NCBI GenBank assembly: GCA_963717135.1 | Contig: CAVQVN010000009.1 | Coordinates: 496,001-560,000, forward strand | Source: UBA4744 sp963717135 | GTDB lineage: Bacteria > Actinomycetota > Acidimicrobiia > Spongiisociales > UBA4744 | Length of the DNA stretch: 64,000 nucleotides | Direction: 5' to 3' | Part shown: positions 1-8,617 of the stretch, piece by piece | Numbering within the stretch: position 1 is the first letter of the stretch | Layout of the letters: each line of letters begins with the position of its first letter | Translations under genes and position numbers: made by a program | Notes under the pieces: model-generated | Database searches by the model: none | What the model was told of the DNA's origin: nothing | The model's input: the letters and a program-made list of their open reading frames with translations, nothing else

Positions 1-408
1 GGCGCCCAGGGCAGCAAGGTCGCGGTCCCCGGCGACGAGGAGCGGACCGCCGAGACCTGCCGCCAGCTGAGCACCGACGGCCACCCGTCCCAAGTCCGAC
101 CCGGAGGTAACCACCACTTCGTCGGCACAAGAAAACACCGTCTGGGAAATGGAAATGGACGCCGTCATCGGGTCGAGCGATTCGATCCAGGTTCGGGATT
201 CTTCTCCCACCTGGAGACGCGGTGTGCAATCCCGGGCCGGCCTGGTTGTGGTGGTAGTCGTCGTGGTGGCAGGCACCGTGGATATCTCTGGAGTCGAGCC
301 TACGGTGACCGTGGTGTCCGGGTTGGCCTGCAGGGACGCACACGCCGTCACGCCCAGCCCGACGGCCACCAACACCACCACAAGTATGAGAGTCTTCCTC
401 GACACCAC
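1..408 (-). CDS. partial lipoprotein, cell-wall-binding-repeat-like region
   Basis: The reading frame runs off the left edge, so only the first 136 codons are present. It starts at GTG 408 or GTG 405, directly after an in-frame stop at 417-415. The N-terminus is a lipoprotein signal: Ser-Arg-Lys, a run of Val/Leu, then the lipobox LGVTAC. A Thr-rich linker (TTTTTTTR) follows. The visible mature part has the pattern of a CW_binding_2 (PF04122) repeat: a hydrophobic strand VVVTSGSD, a helix with Gln-Leu-Ala-Ala, then PLLVAGD. The product is probably a surface lipoprotein; the function is not clear from this fragment. Divergent from the S9 peptidase gene. Confidence 0.7.
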   Translation of the reverse strand, partial: MVSRKTLILVVVLVAVGLGVTACASLQANPDTTVTVGSTPEISTVPATTTTTTTTRPARDCTPRLQVGEESRTWIESLDPMTASISISQTVFSCADEVVVTSGSDLGRVAVGAQLAAGLGGPLLVAGDRDLAALGA

Positions 409-427
409 GAAAGGTTACCGAGCAATC

Positions 428-480
428 CCGTTCTTGCGTGAGTTTGCCGCGTTATGCGCGGGTTTCTGACGCCGGAGCGG
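428..480. repeat. 53-bp inverted-repeat element, copy 1
   Basis: Left arm CCGTTCTTGCGTG (428-440), a 27-bp spacer, right arm GACGCCGGAGCGG (468-480). The arms are imperfectly complementary and match the arms of three further copies at 6968, 28502 and 40178, all with the same spacer length. It lies between two divergent genes. It shares GGTTTCTGACGC (461-472) with copy 2. Confidence 0.7.
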
Positions 481-516
481 GTCTACCCTCACGGTTGCGC
501 TACGGAGAGGACCTTC

Positions 517-2442
517 ATGACCGTCACCGCCCCCTACGGCTCCTGGGACTCGCCCATCACCCCCACCATGCTGACCCACGCCGGCGTCGGATTGAGTGAG
601 GTCGCGGTCGATGGCACCGATCTCTACTGGCTCGAGTCGCGGCCCACAGAAGGCGGTCGCAGCGTGATCGTGCACAGAGCCGCAGACGGCACGGTCGAAG
701 ATATCTCGCCGCCAGGTTTCAATTCCCGCACCCGCGCTCATGAGTACGGCGGCGGCGCCTACGCGGTCGGGAACGGCGTCATCATCTCCTCCAGGTTCGA
801 GGATCAAAGGGTCTACCGGCTCGACGGCCCGGAACCACTTCCCATCACGCCGGAATCAGCCCTCCCGGCCGGAGACCGCTACGCCGACTTCGTGTTCCAC
901 AACGATCTGGTGATCTGCGTTAGGGAGCACCACATTCCCGAGGCCGAAGCCGTGAATGAGTTGGTCGTGTTCCCAATCGACGGTTGGGCCGCTCCCCGGG
1001 TGATCGCCGGCGGCCACGATTTTGTGGCGTCCCCGGTGGTGTCTCCAGACGGAGCTCGGCTTGCCTGGCTGACCTGGGACCACCCCAACATGCCGTGGGA
1101 CGGAACTGAACTATGGATGGCCGACCTGGCGCCGGACGGCACCCTGACCGAGGCGGCCCTGGTAGCCGGAGGGACCGAAGAGTCGATCTTCCAGCCGGCC
1201 TGGGCACCGGACGGGAGCCTGCACTTCGTATCCGATCGGACCGGATGGTGGAATCTCTACCGGCGAGACGAGGCCGGTGGGGCGATGGCCCTGTACCCGA
1301 TGGAAGCCGAGTTCGGAGCGCCCCAGTGGCAATTCGGGTTTCGCCGGTACGGTTTTCTCGAAGACGGCCGGATAGTGGTGGTCTTCCAAGAGCAGGGAGT
1401 GTCTCGACCGGCCGTTCTCGACAACGGAGAACTGCACGTCCACCGAATCGAACGCGAGGAGATCTACCCCACTTTGGCCGTCGGTTCCGGCCAGGTATGG
1501 ACTATCGCAGCCGGTGCCATCCTCCCGGCTGCGGTAGTCGGCATCGATCCGGGCACCGGGGCGGAACAGGTGGTGCGCAGCTCCATGTCGGTGGACCTCG
1601 ATCCGGGGTACCTGAGCCGCCCGCACACGATCACGTTCCCGACCACCGGTAGGGCGGTGGCTCACGCTTTCTACTATCCCCCCGCCAACGCCGAATTTGC
1701 TGCCCCCAACGGTGAGCTCCCCCCGCTGGTGGTTTGGTCTCACGGCGGCCCGACCGGGTCGACTAGCCCGGGATTTCAGCTGGGCCGCCAGTTCTGGACG
1801 AGTCGCGGTTTTGCACTGGTCGACGTCAATTACCGGGGATCGACCGGCTACGGCCGCGCTTACCGCAATGCCTTGCGAGGTCGGTGGGGAGTGATCGACA
1901 CCGATGATTGCATCGCGGCGGCCCGCTATCTGGCCGACCAGGGGCTGATCGACGGGCAGAGAATGGCGATCCGGGGCGGCAGCGCCGGCGGCTTCACAAC
2001 CTTGTGCGCCCTGACGTTCCATGATGAGTTCGCGACCGGCGCGTCGTACTTCGGAGTGGCGGACCTCGGAGCGCTGGCCGAGGAAACCCACAAATTCGAA
2101 TCCCGCTATTTGGATTCGATGGTCGGCCCGTATCCCGAGGCCGCCTCGCTGTATCGGGAACGCTCGCCCATTCACCACACCGAGCAACTGTCGAGGCCGA
2201 TGGTCGTTTTGCAGGGGCTCGACGACAAGGTCGTGTTACCCGATCAAGCGGAGATGATGATCGAAGCCCTCGACCGCAAAGGGATTCCCTACGCCTACCT
2301 GGCTTTCGAAGGCGAAGGGCACGGGTTCCGCAAGGCCGAGAACATCGAGCGCTCTGCCGAAGCCGAGCTGTTCTTCTACGGGTGGGTATTTGGGTTCATT
2401 CCGGCCGGGGACATTCGCCCGGTGGAGATCCACAACGCGTGA
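517..2442 (+). CDS. S9 family prolyl oligopeptidase / acylaminoacyl peptidase-like
   Basis: A 641-residue serine peptidase of the S9 (prolyl oligopeptidase) clan. The first ~380 residues form a beta-propeller with repeated PDG-type turns, which in this family gates access to the active site. The last ~250 residues are the alpha/beta hydrolase. The catalytic triad is visible: Ser489 in GGSAGG, Asp570 in QGLDDKVV, His602 in GEGHGFRK; WSHGGP supplies the oxyanion region. ATG 517 was chosen because GGAGAGG lies just upstream and earlier in-frame codons do not look like family sequence. No signal peptide is visible, so it probably hydrolyses short peptides in the cytoplasm. A second, distant S9 paralogue lies at 38239. 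Confidence 0.92.
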   Translation: MTVTAPYGSWDSPITPTMLTHAGVGLSEVAVDGTDLYWLESRPTEGGRSVIVHRAADGTVEDISPPGFNSRTRAHEYGGGAYAVGNGVIISSRFEDQRVYRLDGPEPLPITPESALPAGDRYADFVFHNDLVICVREHHIPEAEAVNELVVFPIDGWAAPRVIAGGHDFVASPVVSPDGARLAWLTWDHPNMPWDGTELWMADLAPDGTLTEAALVAGGTEESIFQPAWAPDGSLHFVSDRTGWWNLYRRDEAGGAMALYPMEAEFGAPQWQFGFRRYGFLEDGRIVVVFQEQGVSRPAVLDNGELHVHRIEREEIYPTLAVGSGQVWTIAAGAILPAAVVGIDPGTGAEQVVRSSMSVDLDPGYLSRPHTITFPTTGRAVAHAFYYPPANAEFAAPNGELPPLVVWSHGGPTGSTSPGFQLGRQFWTSRGFALVDVNYRGSTGYGRAYRNALRGRWGVIDTDDCIAAARYLADQGLIDGQRMAIRGGSAGGFTTLCALTFHDEFATGASYFGVADLGALAEETHKFESRYLDSMVGPYPEAASLYRERSPIHHTEQLSRPMVVLQGLDDKVVLPDQAEMMIEALDRKGIPYAYLAFEGEGHGFRKAENIERSAEAELFFYGWVFGFIPAGDIRPVEIHNA

Positions 2443-2445
2443 GTT

Positions 2446-3789
2446 TCAGAGCTGCCCGTCGTCGGCGCCCTGCCGAACGGCCATGAGGTAGGCCGGATCT
2501 TCGAAGCGAGAAGGCCGGAAAGCGCGGGCGTAGCCGGGAAGGTTGCCGCCGGTAACATGCAGGGCGGCCAATTCGCCGGCAGCGGCAGCCGCCATCACCC
2601 CGAAGCCCGACAGCGCACCCACCACATAGGCGCCGGGGGTTGCCATAGGCCCGATCAACGGCAAGTTGTCCTCCGTCTTCGTGTAGTAACCCCCGTCGAC
2701 CGAAGAGGCCGGCATTCCGTGCCGGTAGACCGAGAGACCGGGCACCATGCTGCTCATCCCCCGCATCACCACCTCCGGATAGAGGGAATCGAGGGGGACC
2801 GGCCAGGTAGGTTCCATGACCTGCCGGCGGTACTCCCATAGGGCAAGCACATAGGGCGAGTCTGATCCTCCCTCCGGACGTCCATGGCAGGCGGCCGGGA
2901 GTTCGTCGAGTAGGAACCTGCTGGCGGGGTCTTGGCCCAGCATGGCCGCCACCTCGGGCGACCAGTCGATCCGCTGCGGGTCGCTCCAGATCAACATCGG
3001 CGCTTCCGACGGGATCACGCGGCGGTGCTCTTTGAAGGCCACCTTCATGTGCAGTTCTGAGTGCACCGGTAGTTCCTCGCCGACCAGGGCGGCCACCTCG
3101 TCGATCAGCGGTCCGGCTGCGTTGACGACGACCGGTGTGGCAATGGTCTCGCCGTCGTCGAGGGTGACCGAACGAACTGCGCCCGATCGGATATCTATGC
3201 CGACGACCTCACGGGTCACATGCACCAGACCGGCGTCCTTCGCCGCTTCGAGCATGAGGACCCCGAGCTGCTGGGCACTGAACCACCCGGCCCGGCGGGC
3301 GTGGAGCACGGCCAAGGTCCGATCGGTCAGATACGGGAAGTACGCCCTGATGAGCTTGGTGTCGGTGATGAGGTCCGCTCCTTCCGGATCGGGATCATCC
3401 GGTTGATAGGGGTACCCGCCCGCGCCGTCGTGGACCCGGAAGGTTCCCGCCCCGAGTCTCGAGGTATCCCGTCCCGAGGAGTGGAGAGCGCGGGCTCGAT
3501 CTGGATCTGCAGTGACAAAGAGGTAGCCGCGCCGGTTCAGATGGAAGGCATTGCCGGTCTGGCCCGCCAGCCGATCGAGGAGATCGATCGAGCGGTTCAT
3601 CAGCCCGACCATCGAGGCGTTGGGCCACCAGTTGCGGTAGCACTCCGTCGACTTGTCCGAGGTGAGGGTGAGCGGGGGGCGCGGATCGCAGAGAACCACC
3701 TTCCCGACTCCCATCTCGACGGTGAGGAAGTAGGCAGTCGCCACCCCGGCAATCCCGGCACCGCACACCACAACGTCGGCAGAGTCCAT
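2446..3789 (-). CDS. FAD-dependent oxidoreductase (DAO family)
   Basis: A 447-residue flavoprotein of the D-amino-acid oxidase / sarcosine oxidase-like superfamily. The N-terminal dinucleotide fold is clear: VVVCGAGIAGVATAYFL with the GxGxxG loop, followed by an acidic residue after the second strand (LCDP). The C-terminus has the typical second flavin-contact segment (DNLPLIGP, then GFGVMAAAAAGELAA). The ATG at 3789 is used because translation further upstream is arginine-rich and unlike a protein. The substrate is not evident; amine or amino-acid oxidation is the usual chemistry. It ends 3 bp from the stop of the convergent S9 peptidase. Confidence 0.88.
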   Translation of the reverse strand: MDSADVVVCGAGIAGVATAYFLTVEMGVGKVVLCDPRPPLTLTSDKSTECYRNWWPNASMVGLMNRSIDLLDRLAGQTGNAFHLNRRGYLFVTADPDRARALHSSGRDTSRLGAGTFRVHDGAGGYPYQPDDPDPEGADLITDTKLIRAYFPYLTDRTLAVLHARRAGWFSAQQLGVLMLEAAKDAGLVHVTREVVGIDIRSGAVRSVTLDDGETIATPVVVNAAGPLIDEVAALVGEELPVHSELHMKVAFKEHRRVIPSEAPMLIWSDPQRIDWSPEVAAMLGQDPASRFLLDELPAACHGRPEGGSDSPYVLALWEYRRQVMEPTWPVPLDSLYPEVVMRGMSSMVPGLSVYRHGMPASSVDGGYYTKTEDNLPLIGPMATPGAYVVGALSGFGVMAAAAAGELAALHVTGGNLPGYARAFRPSRFEDPAYLMAVRQGADDGQL

Positions 3790-3849
3790 GGACACATTCT
3801 GGCCGTTGAGCTTCGAGCTGCGAGCACGAGCCAAGAACTCCGAACTTCT

Positions 3850-3868
3850 TACCGCGAGCGAAGCGAGC
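3850..3868. repeat. 19-bp palindromic intergenic repeat (REP-like)
   Basis: TACCGCGAGCGAAGCGAGC folds into a short GC hairpin. Its exact reverse complement occurs at 16064-16082, also just after a gene. It lies in the 85-bp gap between the alpha/beta hydrolase and the FAD oxidoreductase. Confidence 0.55.
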
Positions 3869-3874
3869 GACCGG

Positions 3875-4615
3875 CTAGGTAAACGCCTGTCGGGCGAACA
3901 CCCGCACCGACTCGCTGAATGCTTCGGGTTGGGTGAGCGAGCAGGCGTGACCGGCATCCGAAACCATCTCGATCCGGGCCCCGCCGGCCGCCGCCATGGC
4001 CGCCTCTTCGTTGCGATTGACCTTGTCGCGCTCACCGTTCAGCAGCAGGATCGGACCGGGATACCGGGCCGCCATGCCGTAGTAGTCCCGACCGGGGATG
4101 CGTTTGAGGGTGTCCGCCGCGCCTCGCATGGAAAGCGGTTCGGCCAGGATCTCGTCGGCGAGGTCGGCGGGAAGAGCTTTCCGCAGCGAAGCCTGGGCCT
4201 TGCCTTCCATGCGGCCGGCGATGGCGCTCAAGAAATACCCGTACATCCTGTTTTCGAAGCCGCCCCAGCCGCGATACGAGGCGCTCGCCCCGGACAGCAC
4301 CAGCCCCAGCACCCGGGCCGGGGTCGAATCGACCAGCGCCAGAGCCACGTAGCCGCCGACGGACAGCCCCACTACCACCGCCGAACCTCCGGCGTACTCG
4401 TCGATGGCCTCTCGAGCGGCCGCGACGGACCCTTCGATAGTGAAACGCTCGTCGCGCCGCGCCCCGTGGCCGGGCATGTCGATGGCGATCGTCCTGAATT
4501 CGTCGCTCAGCATCCGGAGCTGGGGGATCCACCACAGGCGGCTGTGACCCGCCCCCGTGAGAAGAAGAATCGAGCGCTGATGATCGGTCCCGTAGACCTC
4601 GACGCCGGGAGTCAA
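3875..4615 (-). CDS. alpha/beta hydrolase
   Basis: A 246-residue alpha/beta-hydrolase-fold enzyme. The nucleophile elbow is GLSVGG (Ser near residue 104), the acid is in GERDKVN and the base is in AGHACSL near the C-terminus. The oxyanion region LLTGAGHSRLWW follows the first strand. The start is TTG 4615, which overlaps the TGA of the upstream regulator gene by the four bases TTGA, so translational coupling is likely. The substrate cannot be read from the sequence; fold and length match esterase or lactonase-type members. Pairing with an ArsR-type regulator suggests the hydrolase is the regulated gene. Confidence 0.87.
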   Translation of the reverse strand: MTPGVEVYGTDHQRSILLLTGAGHSRLWWIPQLRMLSDEFRTIAIDMPGHGARRDERFTIEGSVAAAREAIDEYAGGSAVVVGLSVGGYVALALVDSTPARVLGLVLSGASASYRGWGGFENRMYGYFLSAIAGRMEGKAQASLRKALPADLADEILAEPLSMRGAADTLKRIPGRDYYGMAARYPGPILLLNGERDKVNRNEEAAMAAAGGARIEMVSDAGHACSLTQPEAFSESVRVFARQAFT

Positions 4616-5145
4616 TGCGGTTCCTCGGGTGTCGTCGTGCGATAGACCGCGGCGGCGAGACCAAACACCGGTCCCTCTCCCCCCGACGAGGCGAACTCGT
4701 CGGCCAACTCTGCGAGACGGCGGGCAAACTCGGCGGCCAACTCCTCCGGCATACGAACCGAGTAGAGACGTCGCCCATCCGGAAACGGTTGGTCGGCCGC
4801 CGGGGCTACCTCTCGAATGGCTTGCTCGAATAAAACAACCAGCGGATCGACGTCGCCGCGACCCGTCGATCGGACCCGCAGAATGTCGTAGGTGAGCCCG
4901 TAGAGCTTCTCGATCACGGCCCGGACGGGTCGTTCCTCCACTACCGCGACGAGGCCGTGCCGCTCCAGCACCTTGAGGTGATGACCGATCTTGCCGTGGG
5001 TCATCTCGAGCAATCCTGCCAGTTGTTTGGCGCTGGCCGGACGGTCGTCCAGCACCTGGAGGATCTTGGTCCGGGTGGGATCGGCGATCGCCTTCACTTG
5101 CTCGCCACCAGTCAGAATCAGTTCTCGACGCGTCTGGACTGTCAT
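4612..5145 (-). CDS. ArsR-type winged-helix transcriptional regulator
   Basis: A 177-residue regulator with an N-terminal winged helix of the ArsR/HTH_20 type. The recognition region is visible around residues 18-75: ADPTRTKILQVL, then SAKQLAGLLEMTHGKIGHHL and a VVEERP wing. No metal-binding ELCVCDL-type motif is present, so metal sensing is unlikely. The remainder (residues 80-177) is an acidic effector region of unknown ligand. It is cotranscribed with the hydrolase downstream (4-bp overlap) and is divergent from the YbaK gene, with only 45 bp between the starts. It may regulate itself and the hydrolase. Confidence 0.85.
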   Translation of the reverse strand: MTVQTRRELILTGGEQVKAIADPTRTKILQVLDDRPASAKQLAGLLEMTHGKIGHHLKVLERHGLVAVVEERPVRAVIEKLYGLTYDILRVRSTGRGDVDPLVVLFEQAIREVAPAADQPFPDGRRLYSVRMPEELAAEFARRLAELADEFASSGGEGPVFGLAAAVYRTTTPEEPH

Positions 5146-5190
5146 TTCAGTACGTAACGGTAATCCATTGCAACGACCGGCGCAACTAAG

Positions 5191-5700
5191 GTGCCCTCTG
5201 TGGATGATCTACCCCCCACCAGTGCTGAAGACCTCATCGCCTACCTCGAAAGCCTGGGCATCGAGACCAGGACGGTCGAACACCCGGCGGTCTTCACGGT
5301 CGAAGAAGCCCGCCGCCTGCGCGGCGAGTTGCCCGGCGCCCACTCGAAGAGCCTCTTTCTTCGAAACAAGAAAGGCCGAATGTGGCTGGTGGTCACCCTC
5401 GAGGATCGCGACATCGATCTCAAAGACTTGGGCGAGCGGCTCGGGGCCGGACGCCTTTCGTTCGGTAGTCCGGACCGGCTGATGCGCTATCTAGGGGTAA
5501 TTCCGGGAGCGGTGACACCGTTCGGCGTCCTCAATGACCACGACGACGCCGTCACCGTGGCGCTGGACCGGCAGATGCTCGAAGTCGATCCACTCAACTT
5601 CCATCCACTCGACAACACCAAGACGACCGCCATCTCCACCGATGGACTCCTCCGGTTCTTGCAAGCCACCGATCACCCCCCGGTAATGCTCGATTTCTAG
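5191..5700 (+). CDS. aminoacyl-tRNA deacylase, YbaK/ProX family
   Basis: A 169-residue single-domain member of the YbaK/EbsC/ProX trans-editing family. These proteins hydrolyse mischarged tRNA, such as Ala-tRNA(Pro) or Cys-tRNA(Pro). Family hallmarks are EHPAVFTVEEA near the N-terminus, the HSKSLFLRNKKGRMWLV strand with the conserved lysines, and a Gly-rich VIPGAVTPFGVLND segment. Length and motif order fit ProXp-ala (PrdX) better than YbaK itself. The start is GTG 5191. Nothing indicates fusion to ProRS, so it should act as a free protein in the cytoplasm. Confidence 0.87.
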   Translation: MPSVDDLPPTSAEDLIAYLESLGIETRTVEHPAVFTVEEARRLRGELPGAHSKSLFLRNKKGRMWLVVTLEDRDIDLKDLGERLGAGRLSFGSPDRLMRYLGVIPGAVTPFGVLNDHDDAVTVALDRQMLEVDPLNFHPLDNTKTTAISTDGLLRFLQATDHPPVMLDF

Positions 5701-5799
5701 CCACCCCTCGATGCTCGGCTGGACCTTGACGTGATGGAGCCAAGCCCGGGCCGCCCACCCTTTCCTTCAGCAAGCCCGCCGGCCGGTCGATATTCGGGT

Positions 5800-6960
5800 A
5801 TGGATGTGGGGTCGCTTGTCATCGCAGTTCTGTGTCTGCTGGTAATCCTGGAGACGGGCCTCGTCTTGCGGAATCTCTCGCACCTACGTTCTCTCGACAA
5901 GGTCGAGGCGCCCGCTCCGGACCGGTGGCCCCGGGTGTCGGTGATCATGACTGCCCGTGACGAAGCACAAGACGTCGGTCATGCCGTCGGATCGCGCCTG
6001 TCCGACGATTATCCGGACTTCGAAGTCGTCCTCGTCGACGATCGTTCCAGCGACAGCACGGGTGAAATAGCCCGGGTCGCAGGCGGCCACGATCCGCGGT
6101 TCACGCTGCTACGGGTCGATGAGTTGCCGGCCGGCTGGCTCGGCAAGGTGAACGCACTGCACGAGGGTTACCGACGCGCTACTGGAGAATGGCTGCTCTT
6201 CTCAGACGGTGACGTCATCGTCGAGACCGGCACGCTTGGTCGAGCGGTCGGTTTGTGTGAGAAAGAAGACATCGATCACCTGGCCCTGGTGCCCTCGTTT
6301 CAATCGGGCAGCTTCCTGATGGATGGCGCCTGGGCGGTCTTTCTCCGAGGTCTGATCGCCATGGTCGACCCGGCCAAGGTCCGGGATCCCCGGAGCAAGG
6401 TGGTGCTCGGATCGGGAGGTTTCAATCTGGTACGCCGCTCTGCCTTTGAAGCCACCGGAGGGTTCCCGCACCTGCGTATGGAAACCGCCGACGACGTTGC
6501 ACTGGCTTCGATCGTCAAGAGGGCGGGCGGCCGGGTCGAAATGATCGACGGAGCCAGGAACGCCACTCTTGCCAACTACCGATCCATTGCCGAACTCATG
6601 AGAGGTATCGAGAAGAACGGCAGCACTACGGCAGCGATTCCGTTTCCCTTGCTGCTGGTGGCTTTCGTGACTCTTGGGGCAGTTTTGTTCGCCCCGCTGG
6701 CAGCAGTGGTGATTGGTCCCGGTTGGCTTCGGGTTCTGGGTGGCATGGCGCTGATGGCGTACACGGGCAGCGAGATGTACGCCCTGTGGCGGAACACTCG
6801 AACTTGGGCTCCGGCGCTGATCTGGCCCTTGGCCTACCTCATCATGGCCTACGGGATGATCCGTTCGACCTGGCTGGCCCACAGGAATGGCGGCGTCTAC
6901 TGGCGGGACACTTTTTACTCACTCGCCGAGTTGGAGAGCGGCCGCCGCTTCACCCTGTAA
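5800..6960 (+). CDS. family 2 glycosyltransferase, membrane-bound (HpnB/CrtQ-like)
   Basis: A 386-residue GT-A glycosyltransferase. After one N-terminal membrane helix (SLVIAVLCLLVILETGLVL), the catalytic domain shows VSVIMTARDEAQD, the nucleotide-binding VLVDDRSSDST, the metal-binding SDGDV, and a later ETADDVALASIVKRAG acceptor/base motif. Two or three membrane helices close the protein (residues ~290-365). This arrangement resembles the hopanoid-associated HpnB and carotenoid CrtQ transferases, so the acceptor is probably a lipid. ATG 5800 was preferred over 5731 because upstream codons are Pro-rich and uncharacteristic. Confidence 0.85.
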   Translation: MDVGSLVIAVLCLLVILETGLVLRNLSHLRSLDKVEAPAPDRWPRVSVIMTARDEAQDVGHAVGSRLSDDYPDFEVVLVDDRSSDSTGEIARVAGGHDPRFTLLRVDELPAGWLGKVNALHEGYRRATGEWLLFSDGDVIVETGTLGRAVGLCEKEDIDHLALVPSFQSGSFLMDGAWAVFLRGLIAMVDPAKVRDPRSKVVLGSGGFNLVRRSAFEATGGFPHLRMETADDVALASIVKRAGGRVEMIDGARNATLANYRSIAELMRGIEKNGSTTAAIPFPLLLVAFVTLGAVLFAPLAAVVIGPGWLRVLGGMALMAYTGSEMYALWRNTRTWAPALIWPLAYLIMAYGMIRSTWLAHRNGGVYWRDTFYSLAELESGRRFTL

Positions 6961-6967
6961 TCCAAAC

Positions 6968-7020
6968 CGGTTCCGGCGTCACTTCCGCGCCCCAATCGCA
7001 GGTTTCTGACGCAAGAACGG
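6968..7020. repeat. 53-bp inverted-repeat element, copy 2
   Basis: Left arm CGGTTCCGGCGTC (6968-6980), 27-bp spacer, right arm GACGCAAGAACGG (7008-7020). It sits between the convergent ends of the glycosyltransferase and the ABC permease genes. Confidence 0.7.
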
Positions 7021-7028
7021 GAGGGCAC

Positions 7029-7841
7029 CTAGGCGAGGAGCAGCTTCTCGAGACGGCGGCCGGCGATCACCATGCCGATCAGACCCATGGCCAGCAAGAA
7101 CGTCACGTGACCGAGCAACGTCCAATCGAGATTGCCCAGGGTGAGAGCGCGGATGATCGATACGCCGTGATAGAGCGGTGACGTCTGGGCAACCCATTGC
7201 AGCCACTCCGGGTACACGTCCAACGGATAGAACGTCGCCGAAAACAGGAACAGCGGCAGAGTCACCAACTGCACCAGGTCGAAATCTTGCCAGCTCCGCA
7301 TGAACGAGGTCGCTGCCATCCCGGCCGCCGCAAAGGCGAAGCCGATCAGAAGGGCGGCCGGCAAGGCGAGCATCCCCCACCACGAAGGCATGAGCCCCAT
7401 CACCGCCATGACCACCATGAACCCGGCCGCGTACAGGGCGCCGCGGATCAGCGACCAGACGATTTCACCGACGGCGATGTCGCCGGGCGCCATCGGTGTG
7501 GCCAGGATGGCGTCGTAGGTCCGGGCATATTTGAGTTTGAAGAAGATATTGAACGTCGATTCGTAGACGGCGCCGTTCATGGCCGCCGACGCCAACAGCG
7601 CCGGGGCGACGTAGGCGGCGTAGGTGACCGGTCGACCGTCCGGGCCGTTAACATCGCCGACCAGCTCACCGATGCCGATCCCGATCGAAAACAGGTAGAA
7701 CAGCGGCTCGAAGAACCCGGAGAAAACCACCACCCACATCCGCCGGTAAACCAGGAAGTTTCGTTCCAGCAGATGCCGGGCTCTCCGTCCCCCCAGGGCC
7801 GCGACGGGCACAACTCGCGAGATCAGCGTGCCCGATGTCAC
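7029..7841 (-). CDS. ABC-2 type exporter permease (second subunit)
   Basis: A 270-residue ABC-2 membrane protein (PF01061 type) with about six helices. It has the late-protein pattern FLFSATFYPLD...YPEWLQWVAQTSPLYHGV that is typical of DrrB/NodJ-like permeases. The GTG start at 7841 overlaps the TGA of the preceding permease (GTGA), so the two subunits should be translated in fixed ratio. With the first permease and the ATPase upstream it forms a complete heterodimeric exporter. Substrate unknown; drug or lipid export is common for the family. Confidence 0.88.
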   Translation of the reverse strand: MTSGTLISRVVPVAALGGRRARHLLERNFLVYRRMWVVVFSGFFEPLFYLFSIGIGIGELVGDVNGPDGRPVTYAAYVAPALLASAAMNGAVYESTFNIFFKLKYARTYDAILATPMAPGDIAVGEIVWSLIRGALYAAGFMVVMAVMGLMPSWWGMLALPAALLIGFAFAAAGMAATSFMRSWQDFDLVQLVTLPLFLFSATFYPLDVYPEWLQWVAQTSPLYHGVSIIRALTLGNLDWTLLGHVTFLLAMGLIGMVIAGRRLEKLLLA

Positions 7842-8617
7842 TGGTGGAGCTTTCGACTGAAAGTGCGGAACGCCACCCACGTGCCCCCGACAATCCATGC
7901 CAGCAGGTAGGCAACGTGTAGTACCGGCGGCCACGTGGTCGGGATACCCAAAGCCAGACCCCGGGCCAGCTCCACACCGTGCCAAAGCGGCACCACGGCT
8001 GCCAGGGGCTCCAGCCAGTCGGGCAACTGGGAGATCGGAAAGAAGGTCCCGGAGAACAGGAACATCGGAACGATCCCGAACCGGAAAAGCGTCGACAGAC
8101 CGGTGTCCGAATCCAGATAAGCCGCATAGGCGGTCGTTGCCGCCGCGAAACCCAACCCCGTCAGGACCGCCGGGATCATGGCGGCGACCCCCACCCAGGA
8201 TTCCACGGCACCGAATGCGGCCATGATTGACACGAATACCGCCGAAACGAAGATCAGCCGGAGGCCCACCCATCCGAGGTGTCCAACGACCAGGTCCCGG
8301 ATTCCGATCGGGGTGGCCAAAGTGGCGTGGTAGGTCTTGGTCCACTTGATGCCCGCCATGACCGGCCATGATCCGTCGCCGGCGCCGGTCTGCATGGCGG
8401 TGGCGACCAGCAACCCGGGTGCCAGGAAAGCCAGGTAGCTCAATCCACCCAGATCGGCCTGCCCGGCCCCCGCATCGACCAGCGATCCCAGCCCGATGCC
8501 CATTGCCAGCAGATACAACACGGGACTGAAGAACGTCGATATGACGCTCCCCCGCCAGGTCCGCCGGTAGACGAGAGCGTGAGCTTCGACCACACGAGCA
8601 ACGGCCGGAAAGGTCAT
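7838..8617 (-). CDS. ABC-2 type exporter permease (first subunit)
   Basis: A 259-residue ABC-2 permease homologous to the next gene: the same FLFSGTFFPISQLP...LPLWHGVELARG region near the C-terminus and about six hydrophobic helices. The ATG at 8617 overlaps the stop of the ATPase gene (TGATG), and its own stop overlaps the following permease start. The three genes 8617-9537, 7838-8617 and 7029-7841 thus form a tightly coupled operon encoding one transporter in the cytoplasmic membrane. Confidence 0.88.
   Translation of the reverse strand: MTFPAVARVVEAHALVYRRTWRGSVISTFFSPVLYLLAMGIGLGSLVDAGAGQADLGGLSYLAFLAPGLLVATAMQTGAGDGSWPVMAGIKWTKTYHATLATPIGIRDLVVGHLGWVGLRLIFVSAVFVSIMAAFGAVESWVGVAAMIPAVLTGLGFAAATTAYAAYLDSDTGLSTLFRFGIVPMFLFSGTFFPISQLPDWLEPLAAVVPLWHGVELARGLALGIPTTWPPVLHVAYLLAWIVGGTWVAFRTFSRKLHQ

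Noticed and set aside
1111..2187. antisense reading frames inside the S9 peptidase and other genes
   Set aside because: High-GC third-position effect; amino-acid composition is Arg/Pro/Gly-rich with no recognisable motifs.
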